Positions 28,301 through 37,189 of a stretch of 64,000 nt of DNA are shown here, one piece after another (position 1 is the first letter of the stretch; each line of letters begins with the position of its first letter). This stretch comes from Massilia sp. YIM B02443 (GTDB lineage: Bacteria > Pseudomonadota > Gammaproteobacteria > Burkholderiales > Burkholderiaceae_D), in NCBI RefSeq assembly GCF_030411955.1, contig NZ_JASNRA010000006.1, positions 1 to 64,000 of the forward strand. The letters run 5' to 3'. Position numbers and translations under genes: made by a program. Under the pieces are notes generated by a model. It searched no databases. It saw only the letters and a program-made list of their open reading frames with translations, and was not told the origin of the DNA.

Positions 28301-29514
28301 CAGCGCGCTTCGCGCCGACGCTGAACCTGACACTGTTCGGCGCGGGCGACCGCAAGGCGACGGTCGAACAGGCCGGCCCGTTCGACGTGATGGTGGTCAG
28401 CTACGGCCTGCTGCAACTGGAAGCGGCGCTGTTCAAGGGCCGGCGCTGGCACAGCATCGTGCTGGACGAAGCGCAGGCGATCAAGAACATGCACACCAAG
28501 CGCTCGCAGGCGGTGATGGCGCTGCAGGGCGACTTCCGCATGGCGGCCACCGGCACCCCGCTGGAGAATCACCTGGGCGAATTGTGGAACCTGTTCCGCT
28601 TCATCAATCCGGGCCTGCTCGGCACGGCCGACCAGTTCCAGCTGCGCTTCGCCGGCCCGATCGAAAAGGCGCAGACGGATAAGAATAGAGACAGGCGCGC
28701 CGAAGCCGGCGCCCGTGTGCGCCTGCGCCGGCTGACGTCCCCCTTCATCCTGCGCCGCACCAAGGCGCAGGTGCTGACCGAACTGCCGCCGCGCACCGAG
28801 ATCGTGCTGCCGGTGGAGCTGAGCGCCGAAGAGAGCGCGCTGTACGAATCGCTGCGCCGCCAGGCGCTGGACAAGCTGGCGGCACTGGAAGCGCCCGAAG
28901 GCCAGAAGTCGATCGAGATCCTGGCCGAGATGATGCGCCTGCGCCGCGCCTGCTGCAATCCCGAGCTGGTGGCGCCCGGCGCCGGCATCGTCAGCAGCAA
29001 GCTGGCGGCGTTCGCGCGCCTGACCGAAGACCTGCTCGAGAACCGCCACAAGGTGCTGGTGTTCAGCCAGTTCGTCGACCACCTGACCCTGATCCGCAAC
29101 TACCTGGACAAGCAGGGCATCCGCTACCAGTACCTGGACGGCGCCACCCCGATGCAGGAACGTAAAAAGCGGGTCGACGCCTTCCAGGCCGGCGACGGCG
29201 ACCTGTTCCTGATCAGCCTGAAAGCGGGCGGGGTCGGCATCAACCTGACCGCGGCCGACTACGTGATCCACATGGACCCGTGGTGGAACCCGGCGGTGGA
29301 AGACCAGGCCTCGGACCGCGCCCACCGCATGGGCCAGCAGCGCCCGGTGACGATCTACCGCCTGGTGGCGCGCGGCACCATCGAGGAAGGCATCGTCGAC
29401 CTGCACCGCCACAAGCGCGACCTGGCCGACAGCCTGCTGGCCGGGACCGAGGTGGCGGCGCGCATGTCGCCGCAGGACATGCTGGAGATGCTGCGCACGG
29501 GGCTGGGACGCTGA
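25345..29514 (+). CDS. Large SNF2 family helicase (1389 aa) with uncharacterised N-terminal half
   Basis: A 1389-residue protein. The last ~480 residues are a complete SNF2/Swi2 ATPase: DDMGLGKTLQ Walker A (about 945-955), DEAQAIKN box II (about 1041), LISLKAGGVGINLTAADYV and SDRAHRMGQQRPVTIYRL. The first ~900 residues have no family I can name; they are rich in Leu/Ala helices, with a possible winged-helix-like segment at 30-75 and repeat-like helices at 100-450. It starts inside the stop codon of the S9 peptidase gene (4-bp overlap). SNF2 enzymes move along double-stranded DNA and remodel bound proteins; the target here is unknown. Confidence 0.88.
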   Translation: MTRDDLDALLADCNAEERAILTLLAMAGEPMGRQRILEHMRALGAALPPAQWADELARLRDAGLLIDANERGMAIAPAAAWPVLDRALDDGLFAQVAAAYGQVSPLRRDWQGNLMLRSYRQGLALLRIALLTGEGEDVVAPLLDACLRCHEANYLHPLVDVCARPFEPSMVERIHPRLRERVLQVLVLHLLNEPAIAPAVRACAERYLPHSGPESPLRLALGEHYLLCGRLDDTLAMVAEMSDSPGLFLRSVVQILRANSDADLEAGLAGVEAALKQLRKETGKRKATFDGPAAHLAVAALLRSSDAGHRKLADAWLESVTRSVQRPETAVWFQLGMLHEIRRGTVDAELFATRSWEMALEPTVLRALIHYWLGLSSLNGQRARIEDMLALSEEAGFDFWSAQLAGVLAQMNQAGAVAHEARAAQLRGRHRFADMTLWFAREEAWERQLNALINLQPALSVETVRESRLVWMIRYDPHLGVQELEPREQKRDAQGAWTRGRAISLKRLAEEGQTLDFLTAQDLQAAHTIAGRRYYGSSTIRFEIEVNKALAALVGHPLLFWMDSPGTRVELLPGEPELRVTKHDDSVHIALVPNLEDAHGDVVVSRETPTRLRLVHVNEEHRRIGAILGDGLHVPLAAERRVLRAIGAVSSIVTVQSDIGASASDIETVDADPRLHVHLRPYQQGLRMQLLVRPLPDAGAYYGPGEGAASVIADVAGVRTEARRDLNAEREAERRLVSACQVLEGAELDHGEWLLGQPLLALELVDQLREAAAQDIVVAWPEGEKFRVTKKATSKSVRVQIRRDKDWFAANGDVMIDEGRVMNLRTLLEKLRESDSRFVALGENEYLALSEELHRRLTELGAYGEIHGDGIRTHALSSFALDELARDAGSVDADKAWTAHLARMAENAAFVPELPSTLQAELRDYQVEGFQWLGRLAHWGVGACLADDMGLGKTLQALALLLTRAKDGPALVVAPTTVCLNWIDEAARFAPTLNLTLFGAGDRKATVEQAGPFDVMVVSYGLLQLEAALFKGRRWHSIVLDEAQAIKNMHTKRSQAVMALQGDFRMAATGTPLENHLGELWNLFRFINPGLLGTADQFQLRFAGPIEKAQTDKNRDRRAEAGARVRLRRLTSPFILRRTKAQVLTELPPRTEIVLPVELSAEESALYESLRRQALDKLAALEAPEGQKSIEILAEMMRLRRACCNPELVAPGAGIVSSKLAAFARLTEDLLENRHKVLVFSQFVDHLTLIRNYLDKQGIRYQYLDGATPMQERKKRVDAFQAGDGDLFLISLKAGGVGINLTAADYVIHMDPWWNPAVEDQASDRAHRMGQQRPVTIYRLVARGTIEEGIVDLHRHKRDLADSLLAGTEVAARMSPQDMLEMLRTGLGR

Positions 29515-29684
29515 GGTTGACGATCAATCAACATTGTCAAACTTACGTGTCGGAATGTTTCAAGGTGGCCGCAAATGCCACGTTTGATGCTAATCTGCAC
29601 GCGCTCCGCGCCTGAATCCGCGCCTGCCTCCACACCTGCAAGCGCAGCCAGGCCACCCTATTCTCTGTCACAGGGCCGAATACG

Positions 29685-31583
29685 ATGATGAAAACGAAGA
29701 TCGCGCTGGCAGCCTTGCTGGCGTGTTTCGCACTGACGCCGGCGCATGCCGCCACCGCCAAGTCCAAAGGCAAGGCCAAGGCCGAGGCCAAGTCCTCGAA
29801 GGTCGTCAAGAAGAAGACCAGCAATAAAGGCAAGAAAGCCGCCGTGGTTGCCGCCGCCGGCGCTACTGCCGCCGCTGCCGCAAGCACCTCCTCCACTGCC
29901 AGCGCCAGCGAAGGCCGCCTCGACCGCCACATGGCCTCGATGAGCATGCAATACCTGACCGCCCTGTGGCGGGTCGACCCGGAAGGCGGCATCTATGTCG
30001 GCAAGTTCGACCAGGCCGCCAACCTGACCATCCCCGACGCCGCCACCCGCGCCAGGAAGCTCGCCTTTGCCAACGAATGGCTGGAAAAATTCGGCAAGCT
30101 CGACGCCAGGCAGATGTCGCCGCGCTACCGCACCGACCTGGCGCTGCTGGTCAACAAGCTGGAAAAGGACCGCTGGAGCCTGACCAGCTGGCGCGAACAC
30201 GAGTGGAATCCGTCGCTGTACAACGTCGCCGCGCCGCTCGACCTGATCCTGAACACCGACTACGCGGCCAAGCCGCAGCGCCTGCGCACCATCCTCAAGC
30301 GCCTGGCCAACGTGCCGGCCTACTACCAGGCGGCGCAAGCCTCGATCACCACGCCGACGCGCGAGCACACCCAGCTCGCGATCGCGCAGGCGCCGGGCAC
30401 CATGGTGATCCTGGCCGACCTGGGCAAGGCGGCCCAGGAGTCGATCCTGACGCCGCAAGAAAAAGCGATCTTCGCCCAGCGCCTCGCCAACGCCGGCACC
30501 GCGCTGCTGGGCTACATGGACTTTTTGAACGGAATCGAAAAACGCCAGGCCGCCAGCGGCCAGGCGCGCCCGTTCCGCATCGGCAAGGCGCTGTACGAAC
30601 AGAAGTTCGCGCTCGACATCCAGTCGTCGAGCAGCGCCGAGCAGACCTACCGCAAGGCGCTGGCCACGCGCGAAGAGCTGCTCACCCGCATGGATGCCGT
30701 GTCGGACGAGCTGTGGCCGCGCTACATGGCCGGCGTGTCCAAGCCGACGGACCGCTTCAGGAAGATCGGCATGATGATCGACAAGCTCTCGAGCCGCCAC
30801 GTGGCGCGCGAGAACTTCGTGTCCGAGATCCGGCGCCAGATCCCGCAGCTGCAGGACTGGGTGATCAAGCATGACCTCTTGACGCTCGACCCGAGCAAAC
30901 CGCTGGAAGTGCGCGAGACCCCGATGTACCAGCGCGGCGTGGCCGGCGCCAGCATCGACGCGCCGGGTCCGTACCGCTCCAAGGACAAGACTTATTACAA
31001 CGTCACGCCGCTCGACGGCTTGACGGCGGAACAGGCCGAAAGCAGCCTGCGCGAATACAACGAGTGGATCCTGCAGATCCTGAACATCCACGAAGCGATT
31101 CCGGGCCACTATGCGCAGCTGGTGCATGCCAACCGCTCGCCTTCGCTGGTCAAGTCCCTGTTCGGCAACGGCGCCATGGTCGAAGGCTGGGCCGTGTATG
31201 GCGAGCGCATGATGCTCGAATCGGGGTACGGCGACAACGCGCCCGAGATGTGGCTGATGTACTCGAAATGGAACCTGCGCAGCGTCACCAACACCATCCT
31301 CGACTACAGCGTGCACGTGAACGGCATGAAGCAGGCGGAGGCGATCGACCTGCTCACCCGCCAGGCCTTCCAGACGCGCCAGGAAGCCGACGAAAAATGG
31401 CGCCGCGTGACGCTGACGTCGGTGCAGCTGACCAGCTACTTCAGCGGCTACCACCAGATCATGGAACTGCGCGAACAGCGCCAGCGCCAGCTGGGCGAGC
31501 GCTTCAAGCTGAAGGAATTCCATGACCAGTTCCTCAGCTATGGCAATGCGCCGGTGAAGATGATTGCGGAGCTGATGCAGTAA
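29685..31583 (+). CDS. DUF885 family protein, exported putative metallohydrolase
   Basis: A 632-residue protein with a signal peptide (MMKTKIALAALLACFALTPAHAA), then a 50-residue Lys/Ala/Ser-rich low-complexity linker, then a DUF885 domain to the C-terminus. ILNIHEAIPGHYAQ contains an HExxxH-type metal site, and GWAVYGERMMLE supplies a downstream Glu as in zinc peptidases. Related proteins are annotated as carboxypeptidase-like but few have been tested. The linker is unusual for the family. It stands alone between the helicase and the broken esterase gene. Confidence 0.85.
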   Translation: MMKTKIALAALLACFALTPAHAATAKSKGKAKAEAKSSKVVKKKTSNKGKKAAVVAAAGATAAAAASTSSTASASEGRLDRHMASMSMQYLTALWRVDPEGGIYVGKFDQAANLTIPDAATRARKLAFANEWLEKFGKLDARQMSPRYRTDLALLVNKLEKDRWSLTSWREHEWNPSLYNVAAPLDLILNTDYAAKPQRLRTILKRLANVPAYYQAAQASITTPTREHTQLAIAQAPGTMVILADLGKAAQESILTPQEKAIFAQRLANAGTALLGYMDFLNGIEKRQAASGQARPFRIGKALYEQKFALDIQSSSSAEQTYRKALATREELLTRMDAVSDELWPRYMAGVSKPTDRFRKIGMMIDKLSSRHVARENFVSEIRRQIPQLQDWVIKHDLLTLDPSKPLEVRETPMYQRGVAGASIDAPGPYRSKDKTYYNVTPLDGLTAEQAESSLREYNEWILQILNIHEAIPGHYAQLVHANRSPSLVKSLFGNGAMVEGWAVYGERMMLESGYGDNAPEMWLMYSKWNLRSVTNTILDYSVHVNGMKQAEAIDLLTRQAFQTRQEADEKWRRVTLTSVQLTSYFSGYHQIMELREQRQRQLGERFKLKEFHDQFLSYGNAPVKMIAELMQ

Positions 31584-31908
31584 GCCCGATGTAACAAGCC
31601 TGCCTGGCACGGCCATCCGGCTGTGCAAAAGCGCACAAGCGGCGTGCTCCAACGCCTGCTTGTGCGCCCTGTTTCCAGAACTATGATGATCAATGCGGCG
31701 CTCGGGCGCCGCCACGATAACCATACTGGAGACAGCGCATGTACCGTTCCTTCAAACTTACGTAAAACTATTTACAGCTTGCTTTACTGTTGAATTCCTG
31801 CTTCGTCGAAGCTGGTTTCACCCTGCAATTTTGCAGGGCCAGAGCCGTCTTCTCCACAGGCTGACACGGTGGAACTCACCGCCGTATGATAAGACTACAC
31901 AGGTTTGA
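31584..31908 (+). other. Intergenic region with an aborted gene start and a promoter
   Basis: At 31739 an ATG with an upstream GGAG encodes MYRSFKLT and then stops (TAA 31763-31765), as if a coding region was cut short. A perfect hairpin CCCTGCAA-TT-TTGCAGGG is at 31821-31838. A CTGACA/TATGAT promoter with an 18-bp spacer lies at about 31862-31891, just upstream of the ATG at 31909. From 31763 to about 31943 the DNA is AT-richer than its flanks. Confidence 0.5.
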
Positions 31909-33428
31909 ATGAGTTCCAAGCTAACTGCTAAAACCCCTTCGACCGACTAGCGGCGCGGGCCGCGTTCTGCCTGGCGCTGCTTGCGCCGGTCTTCAGCGCG
32001 CATGCGCAAACGCCGATCCAGGCCGGTCCCAGCGCCTGGAGCGCCAACCAGACCTGGGCCGCCGACACGACCTATGGCGGCGCCATCACCGACTACTACT
32101 GGCCGGCCACCCTCCCCACCCTGGACAACAAGCGCGCCCTGGTGCTGGTGCTGCACGGCTGCGTGCAAACGGCCGGCGGCGACGTGATCAACGGCAGCGG
32201 CGACGCCGGCTTCAACTGGAAGGCGATGGCCGACCGGTACGGCGCCGTGATCCTGGCGCCGAACGCCACCGGCAATGTCTACGGCACCCACTGCTGGGAC
32301 TGGGCCGCCACCAACCGCAGCCGCGGCTATGGCCACAACGCGGTGCTGCTCGACCTGGTCAACCGCTTCCTCAGCAACCCGCAGTATGCGATCGACCCCA
32401 AACAGGTGTACGTGGCGGGCCTGTCCTCGGGCGGCGCCAAGGCCATGGTGCTGGCCTGCACCGCCCCCGAGATCTTCGCCGGCGTCGGCATCGGCGCCGG
32501 CCCCGCGCCGGGCGTCGGTTCGGGACAGATATCGCTGGTGCCGTCCGGCTTCACGGCAACCACGGCGGCCAACAACTGCCGCGCGATGGCGGGCAATGCG
32601 GCCGCTTCCTTCTCGAGCCAGATCGCGAGCGTGATCTGGGGCACGGGCGACTACACGGTGGCACAGGCCTATGGCCCGCTCGACGCGGCCGCGCTGCGCC
32701 AGGTGTATGGCGGCACGTTCACCAGGGGCGCCACGGCCAGTGTGCCGGGCAGCGGCAGCAACGTGCCGTACCTTGATGCCAACGGCAAGCTGCGCACCTC
32801 GGAGATTGCGGTCAGCGGGCTGGGTCATGCCTGGCCGGCCGGCAGCGGCGGGCAGAACGCCAACTTCGTCAATTCGACCAGGGTGAATTATCCGGCCTTC
32901 CTGATGGATTTCTGGTTCACCAACAACCTGCGCATAACACAGGGGCAGGCGCCGGCGCCGGTGATGAGCGCGTGCAGCGCCAGCGTGTCCGGTGCGACCG
33001 TGACGGTATCCGGTGCGGCCTCGTTCGACAACGGGACGATCGCGAGCTACCGGGTGCGGCTGGACGGGCCGTCGCCGGTGGACGATGCGGCGGCCGGCAC
33101 AGGCGGTGGATTCAGCAAGGCGTATGCGGGACGGGCTGACGGGACGTACAGCGGCAGCGTGACGGCGACCGGGAGCAACGGGCAGGTGTCGGCGCCCTGC
33201 AGCATCGCGCCCTTCCAGGTGGGGAGCGGGACGCCGCCGCCGCCCTTCACCTGCACCACCAGCACCGCCACCAACTACGCCCATGTGCTGGCCGGGCGCG
33301 CCTACGTCAGCGCAGGCTTTGCGCTGGCCAAGGGGTCGAACCAGAACATGGGCTTGTACAACATCTTCATCACGCGCACGCTGGCGCAGACGGCGGAGGG
33401 ATATTACGTGGTGGGGAGTTGCCCGTAA
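31909..33428 (+). pseudogene. PHB depolymerase-type exported esterase with disrupted 5' end (apparent 1-base frameshift)
   Basis: The frame covering 32142-33428 encodes an alpha/beta hydrolase with lipase box GLSSGG, GTHCWDWAATNRS and GLGHAWPAGS (catalytic His), then an Ig/PKD-like domain, a PPPP linker and a ~60-residue C-terminal domain. This matches extracellular PHB-depolymerase/feruloyl-esterase-like enzymes. Upstream in the same frame lies a signal peptide (AAFCLALLAPVFSAHA), but a TAA at 31929-31931 cuts it off with no start codon. The ATG at 31909 would join this frame if one base were added in the AAAA run at 31930-31933, giving 506 residues. It is either a real mutation, a sequencing error, or an insertion of about 180 bp after MYRSFKLT (31739). 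Confidence 0.7.
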
Positions 33429-33432
33429 CGCG

Positions 33433-34185
33433 TTACGCGGTTTCTTCCGGCGCCTGCGTCGCGCGCTGGAAGGCCGGCGCCACCAGCAGGCCCAGCTCGT
33501 ACAGCAGCCACATCGGAATCGCCAGCGCCAGCTGGCTGACCACGTCCGGCGGCGTCACGATGGCGGCGATCACGAACGCGCCGACGATCACGTACGAGCG
33601 GATCTCGCGCAGCTTCTCGATGCTGACGATCCCCATGCGCACCAGGATCACCACCACCACCGGCACCTCGAACGAGGCGCCGAAGGCCAGGCACATCGAC
33701 ATCACGAAGTCGAGGTAGTTCTCGATATCGGGCATGACCGCGATCGACGTCGGCGCGAACTCGCCGATGAAGTGGAACACGCGGCCGAACACGAAGAAGT
33801 AGCAGAACGCCACGCCGGCGATGAACAGCAGCGAGGACGAAATCACCAGCGGCAGCACCAGGCGCTTCTCGTGGGCGTACAGCCCCGGCGCGATGAACGC
33901 CCAGGCCTGATAGAACACCCACGGCAGCGCCACGATGAACGCCAGCAGCAGCGTCACCTTCATCGGCACCAGGAACGGCGAAATGACGCCGGTGGCGATC
34001 ATGGTCGAACCTTTCGGCATCGAGGCGATCATCGGCTCGGCCAGCAGGTCGTAGATGTGCGACGGGCCCGGCCACAGCATCAGCGCGGCGCAGACGATCG
34101 CGATACCGATCGAGGCCTTGACCAGCCGGTCACGCAGCTCGACCAGATGCGAGATAAATGTTTCTTCGCCGGCTTGCTCGGTCAT
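33433..34185 (-). CDS. tatC: Sec-independent protein translocase TatC
   Basis: A 250-residue six-helix membrane protein, the substrate-receptor core of the twin-arginine translocase. The start EETFISHLVELRDRLVKA is the family signature, and FYQAWAFIAPGLYAHEK matches the first periplasmic/cytoplasmic conserved region. It lies 4 bp after tatB on the same strand and converges on the esterase gene with only 4 bp between stop codons. Confidence 0.97.
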   Translation of the reverse strand: MTEQAGEETFISHLVELRDRLVKASIGIAIVCAALMLWPGPSHIYDLLAEPMIASMPKGSTMIATGVISPFLVPMKVTLLLAFIVALPWVFYQAWAFIAPGLYAHEKRLVLPLVISSSLLFIAGVAFCYFFVFGRVFHFIGEFAPTSIAVMPDIENYLDFVMSMCLAFGASFEVPVVVVILVRMGIVSIEKLREIRSYVIVGAFVIAAIVTPPDVVSQLALAIPMWLLYELGLLVAPAFQRATQAPEETA

Positions 34186-34189
34186 CAGA

Positions 34190-34729
34190 TCAGAAGAAGG
34201 AAGAATTGGATTTGGCGCCCGAACCAGGACGGAACTTGCGCACGCGGGCGGCGCCCGACATCACATGGCGCTTGGTGCCATGGCGGTTCTTGTACCAGGC
34301 CGGCACGGCGGAGGTGCGCACCAGCTTCTTGCGGCGGAAGTCCTTGGCCTTGCGGTCGATGTCTTCAAGCGTTGGCGTGCCGTAGCTGCTGCTGGTGGCG
34401 GCGCTGCTGCTTTCGTGCGCAGACCCGCCATCCCACAGCGCCTCGACCTCGTCGACATGACTGGTCACGTTCGACTCGAAATCGTTCTTGGCCGATTGCA
34501 CCTCGTCCTTGAACGACTGCGCGCGGTCCTGCACTTCCTTGTGCAGGTTGCGCAATTCGTCGAGCTCGATCTCGCGGCTGACCTCGGATTTGACGTCGTG
34601 CAGGTAGCGCTGGGCGCGGCCGTACAGCGTCCCGGCCATGCGCGCCACCTTCGGCAGCTTTTCAGGGCCGATCACGATCAGGGCAACCACGCCGATGATC
34701 GCCAGTTTCGACAGTCCAAGATCAATCAT
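34190..34729 (-). CDS. tatB: Sec-independent protein translocase TatB
   Basis: A 179-residue protein with one N-terminal membrane helix (MIDLGLSKLAIIGVVALIVI), the GPEKLP hinge, an amphipathic helix and a long charged tail. TatB pairs with TatC to bind twin-arginine signal peptides. It sits 12 bp downstream of tatA. The basic Arg/Lys-rich C-terminal tail (about 130-179) is typical of Oxalobacteraceae and Burkholderiales TatB. Confidence 0.95.
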   Translation of the reverse strand: MIDLGLSKLAIIGVVALIVIGPEKLPKVARMAGTLYGRAQRYLHDVKSEVSREIELDELRNLHKEVQDRAQSFKDEVQSAKNDFESNVTSHVDEVEALWDGGSAHESSSAATSSSYGTPTLEDIDRKAKDFRRKKLVRTSAVPAWYKNRHGTKRHVMSGAARVRKFRPGSGAKSNSSFF

Positions 34730-34741
34730 GGAACTGCTTGA

Positions 34742-34993
34742 TTACAGACGGGTCTTGTCGCGGGCTTCCACGTCGATGGTCGACTTGTCGGCCACTTGCT
34801 GGGTCGGCTGGCCCGTGGTCGGGTTGACCGGATTGGCCGCATTGGCCTTCTCTTCGTCGCTCTTGACGCCGTCCTTGAAGCCTTTCACGGCCTTGCCCAG
34901 GTCGGAACCCATATTGCCCAGCTTCTTGGTGCCGAAAATCAGCATCACGACCACCAGCACGATCACCCAGTGCCAAATACTCATCGAACCCAT
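34742..34993 (-). CDS. tatA: Sec-independent protein translocase TatA
   Basis: An 83-residue pore-forming component of the Tat system: one membrane helix ([16 protein letters not shown]), the [14 protein letters not shown] hinge and amphipathic helix, then an acidic tail. An AGGAG site seven bases before the ATG at 34993 supports the MGSMSIW start over the internal Met. It begins tatABC, after a 126-bp gap behind hinT. Confidence 0.95.
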   Translation of the reverse strand: MGSMSIWHWVIVLVVVMLIFGTKKLGNMGSDLGKAVKGFKDGVKSDEEKANAANPVNPTTGQPTQQVADKSTIDVEARDKTRL

Positions 34994-35119
34994 GTTTATC
35001 TCCTAGCAAGGCGCCTGGCGCCTGTAAAACGGACAAGCGTATGTGCAGCGAATAATGCCGCCAACACGCAGTATATGCGATGCGGGAACCGATTGCTCCC
35101 GCCAAGACTTACGTCTGCC

Positions 35120-35494
35120 TTAGATGTTCAGGCCGCGCCACGGACGCGGACCGCCATACACGTGCAAATGCAGGTGATAGACTTCCTGACCGCCATCCGG
35201 ACCGGCGTTGATCAGGGTCTTGAAACCGCCGCTGGTGTTGCCATTCGCGTCGGTTTTGACGTCGATACCATTCTCTTTTGCAAGCTTGGGCGCCAGCGCC
35301 AGCATCTTGCCCAGCACGGCGGCGTGGGCATCGGTGCAGTCCGACAGCGTCGCCACGTGCTGCTTCGGGATCACCAGCAGGTGCACCGGGGCAGCCGGAT
35401 TGATGTCCTTGAAGGCGAGCAGGTCGTCGTCTTCATAGACGACGGCGGCCGGAATCTGCTTGGCGACGATCTTGCAAAAAATGCAGTTATCCAT
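35120..35494 (-). CDS. hinT: HIT family protein (HinT-like purine nucleoside phosphoramidase)
   Basis: A 124-residue histidine-triad hydrolase with CIFCKI near the N-terminus and the catalytic HLHLHVYGG motif near the C-terminus. HinT enzymes cleave AMP-lysine and similar phosphoramidates. It lies between hisE and tatA, as in other betaproteobacteria, but with gaps of 178 and 126 bp, so it may have its own promoter. Confidence 0.93.
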   Translation of the reverse strand: MDNCIFCKIVAKQIPAAVVYEDDDLLAFKDINPAAPVHLLVIPKQHVATLSDCTDAHAAVLGKMLALAPKLAKENGIDVKTDANGNTSGGFKTLINAGPDGGQEVYHLHLHVYGGPRPWRGLNI

Positions 35495-35672
35495 CTTGTC
35501 TCCAGGTTTTTATTACACCGTGCCACAGCGCTGATTGCCGTGGAACCCGCGCATCGTATCAACGCAGCATGACATCGGTGTGACGACCAAAAGCCGATTA
35601 TGACACCGGTCCGGCTTGGCCGCACGGTGAGGGGGCGCTTACTTGCACCGCGGCAAGCAAACTTGCAACAGC

Positions 35673-36011
35673 TTATTCCTTGCGCGATGCTTTTTCTTCG
35701 ATGCCCGACACGCCTTCGCGGCGCGCCAGCTCGTCGAGCACCTGCTGCGGGGTCAGGTCGAACCTGGCCAGCAATACCATCGAATGGAACCACAGGTCGG
35801 CGCATTCATACAGCACCTTGGACGCGTCGTTCTCGACGCGCGCATCCTTGGCGGCCATCACCAGTTCGGTGGCTTCTTCGCCGATCTTTTTGAGGATGGC
35901 GTCGTCGCCCTTGGCAAACAGCTTGGCGACGTACGAGGTCGCAGGGTCGCCGCCCTGCTCGGGCTTGCGCGATTCGATCACGGCCGCGACGCGGGCCAGG
36001 GTAACGCTCAT
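35673..36011 (-). CDS. hisE: Phosphoribosyl-ATP diphosphatase
   Basis: A 112-residue MazG-fold enzyme for step two of histidine synthesis, hydrolysing phosphoribosyl-ATP to phosphoribosyl-AMP. The metal-binding [15 protein letters not shown] and YECADLWFH motifs are present. The start ATG (36011) overlaps the hisI stop by 4 bp, so the two separate enzymes are translationally coupled; in enterobacteria they are fused. Confidence 0.95.
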   Translation of the reverse strand: MSVTLARVAAVIESRKPEQGGDPATSYVAKLFAKGDDAILKKIGEEATELVMAAKDARVENDASKVLYECADLWFHSMVLLARFDLTPQQVLDELARREGVSGIEEKASRKE

Positions 36012-36421
36012 GGGGATTTCTTCTTGTCCGAGGAATAAATGGTGTCCGGGTCCTGCAGCACCGGCTCGACGCTGTGCCAGTCGCCGTCTTCGTACTTCTG
36101 GAAGAAGCACGAATGGCGCCCAGTGTGGCAGGCGATGCCGCCGACCTGCTCGATCTTGAGCAGCACCACGTCTTCGTCGCAGTCGAGGCGGATCTCCAGC
36201 ACTTTCTGGGTGTGGCCCGACTCTTCGCCCTTGTGCCACAGCTTCTTGCGCGAGCGGCTCCAGTACACCGCTTCCTTCAGTTCGACGGTGCGGGTCAGCG
36301 CCTCGCGGTTCATCCAGGCGAACATCAATATGTCGCCGGTCGCCGCTTCCTGGGCGATCACCGGCACCAGGCCGTGCTCGTCCCAGCGCACCTTGTTCAG
36401 CCATTTGGAATGATTGACCAT
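36008..36421 (-). CDS. hisI: Phosphoribosyl-AMP cyclohydrolase
   Basis: A 137-residue enzyme opening the purine ring of phosphoribosyl-AMP (step three). [27 protein letters not shown], and the zinc/magnesium-binding DCDEDVVLL and [11 protein letters not shown] segments are all present. It starts 3 bp after hisF and overlaps hisE by 4 bp. Confidence 0.96.
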   Translation of the reverse strand: MVNHSKWLNKVRWDEHGLVPVIAQEAATGDILMFAWMNREALTRTVELKEAVYWSRSRKKLWHKGEESGHTQKVLEIRLDCDEDVVLLKIEQVGGIACHTGRHSCFFQKYEDGDWHSVEPVLQDPDTIYSSDKKKSP

Positions 36422-36424
36422 GCG

Positions 36425-37186
36425 TCACTCCACCCGCATCGGGATGCCGCGGTCAAGCATGAAGCGCTTGGCTTCGCCGACCGTGTGGTGCCCGTAGTGG
36501 AAGATGCTGGCCGCCAGCACCGCGTCGGCGTGGCCTTCCAGGATGCCGTCGGCCAGGTCCTGCAGGCCGCCGACGCCGCCCGAGGCGATCACCGAGATGC
36601 CGACCGCATCCGACACGACGCGCGTCAGGCCCAGGTCGAAGCCGGATCTGGTGCCGTCGCGGTCCATCGAAGTGAGCAGCAACTCACCGGCGCCCAGGCT
36701 TTCCATCTTGCGCGCCCACTCCACGGCGTCGAGGCCGGTGGGGTTGCGCCCGCCATGGGTGAACACTTCCCATTTGTCCGGGCCGACCTGCTTGGCGTCG
36801 ATCGCCACCACGATGCACTGCGAACCGTGCTTGTGGGCGCAGTCGAACACCAGCTGCGGGTTGGTCACGGCCGAGGTATTCATGCTGACCTTGTCGGCGC
36901 CGGCGTTGAGCAGGCGGCGCACGTCCTCGACCTTGCGCACGCCGCCACCGACGGTGAGCGGAATGAACACGGTCGAGGCCACAGCTTCGATGATGTGCAG
37001 GATCAGGTCGCGGCCGTCGCTCGAGGCGGTGATGTCGAGGAAGGTGATTTCGTCGGCGCCTTGCTCATCGTAGCGGCGCGCGATCTCGACCGGGTCGCCG
37101 GCGTCACGCAGCTCGGTGAAATTGACGCCCTTGACCACGCGGCCGCCGGTGACGTCGAGGCAGGGGATGATGCGTTTAGCCAGCAT
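36425..37186 (-). CDS. hisF: Imidazole glycerol phosphate synthase, cyclase subunit
   Basis: A 253-residue TIM barrel that, with HisH, makes imidazole glycerol phosphate and AICAR. It has [19 protein letters not shown] with the catalytic Asp, the two phosphate-binding halves ([11 protein letters not shown] and VIASGGVGG) and [15 protein letters not shown]. It is 3 bp from both hisA and hisI. Confidence 0.97.
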   Translation of the reverse strand: MLAKRIIPCLDVTGGRVVKGVNFTELRDAGDPVEIARRYDEQGADEITFLDITASSDGRDLILHIIEAVASTVFIPLTVGGGVRKVEDVRRLLNAGADKVSMNTSAVTNPQLVFDCAHKHGSQCIVVAIDAKQVGPDKWEVFTHGGRNPTGLDAVEWARKMESLGAGELLLTSMDRDGTRSGFDLGLTRVVSDAVGISVIASGGVGGLQDLADGILEGHADAVLAASIFHYGHHTVGEAKRFMLDRGIPMRVE

Positions 37187-37189
37187 GCT

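Noticed and set aside
26470..29412. A 980-codon open frame antisense to the SNF2 helicase
   Set aside because: High GC content removes stop codons on the opposite strand. The product is His/Arg/Gln/Ala-rich low complexity with no motif, while the sense frame has a complete SNF2 motor.
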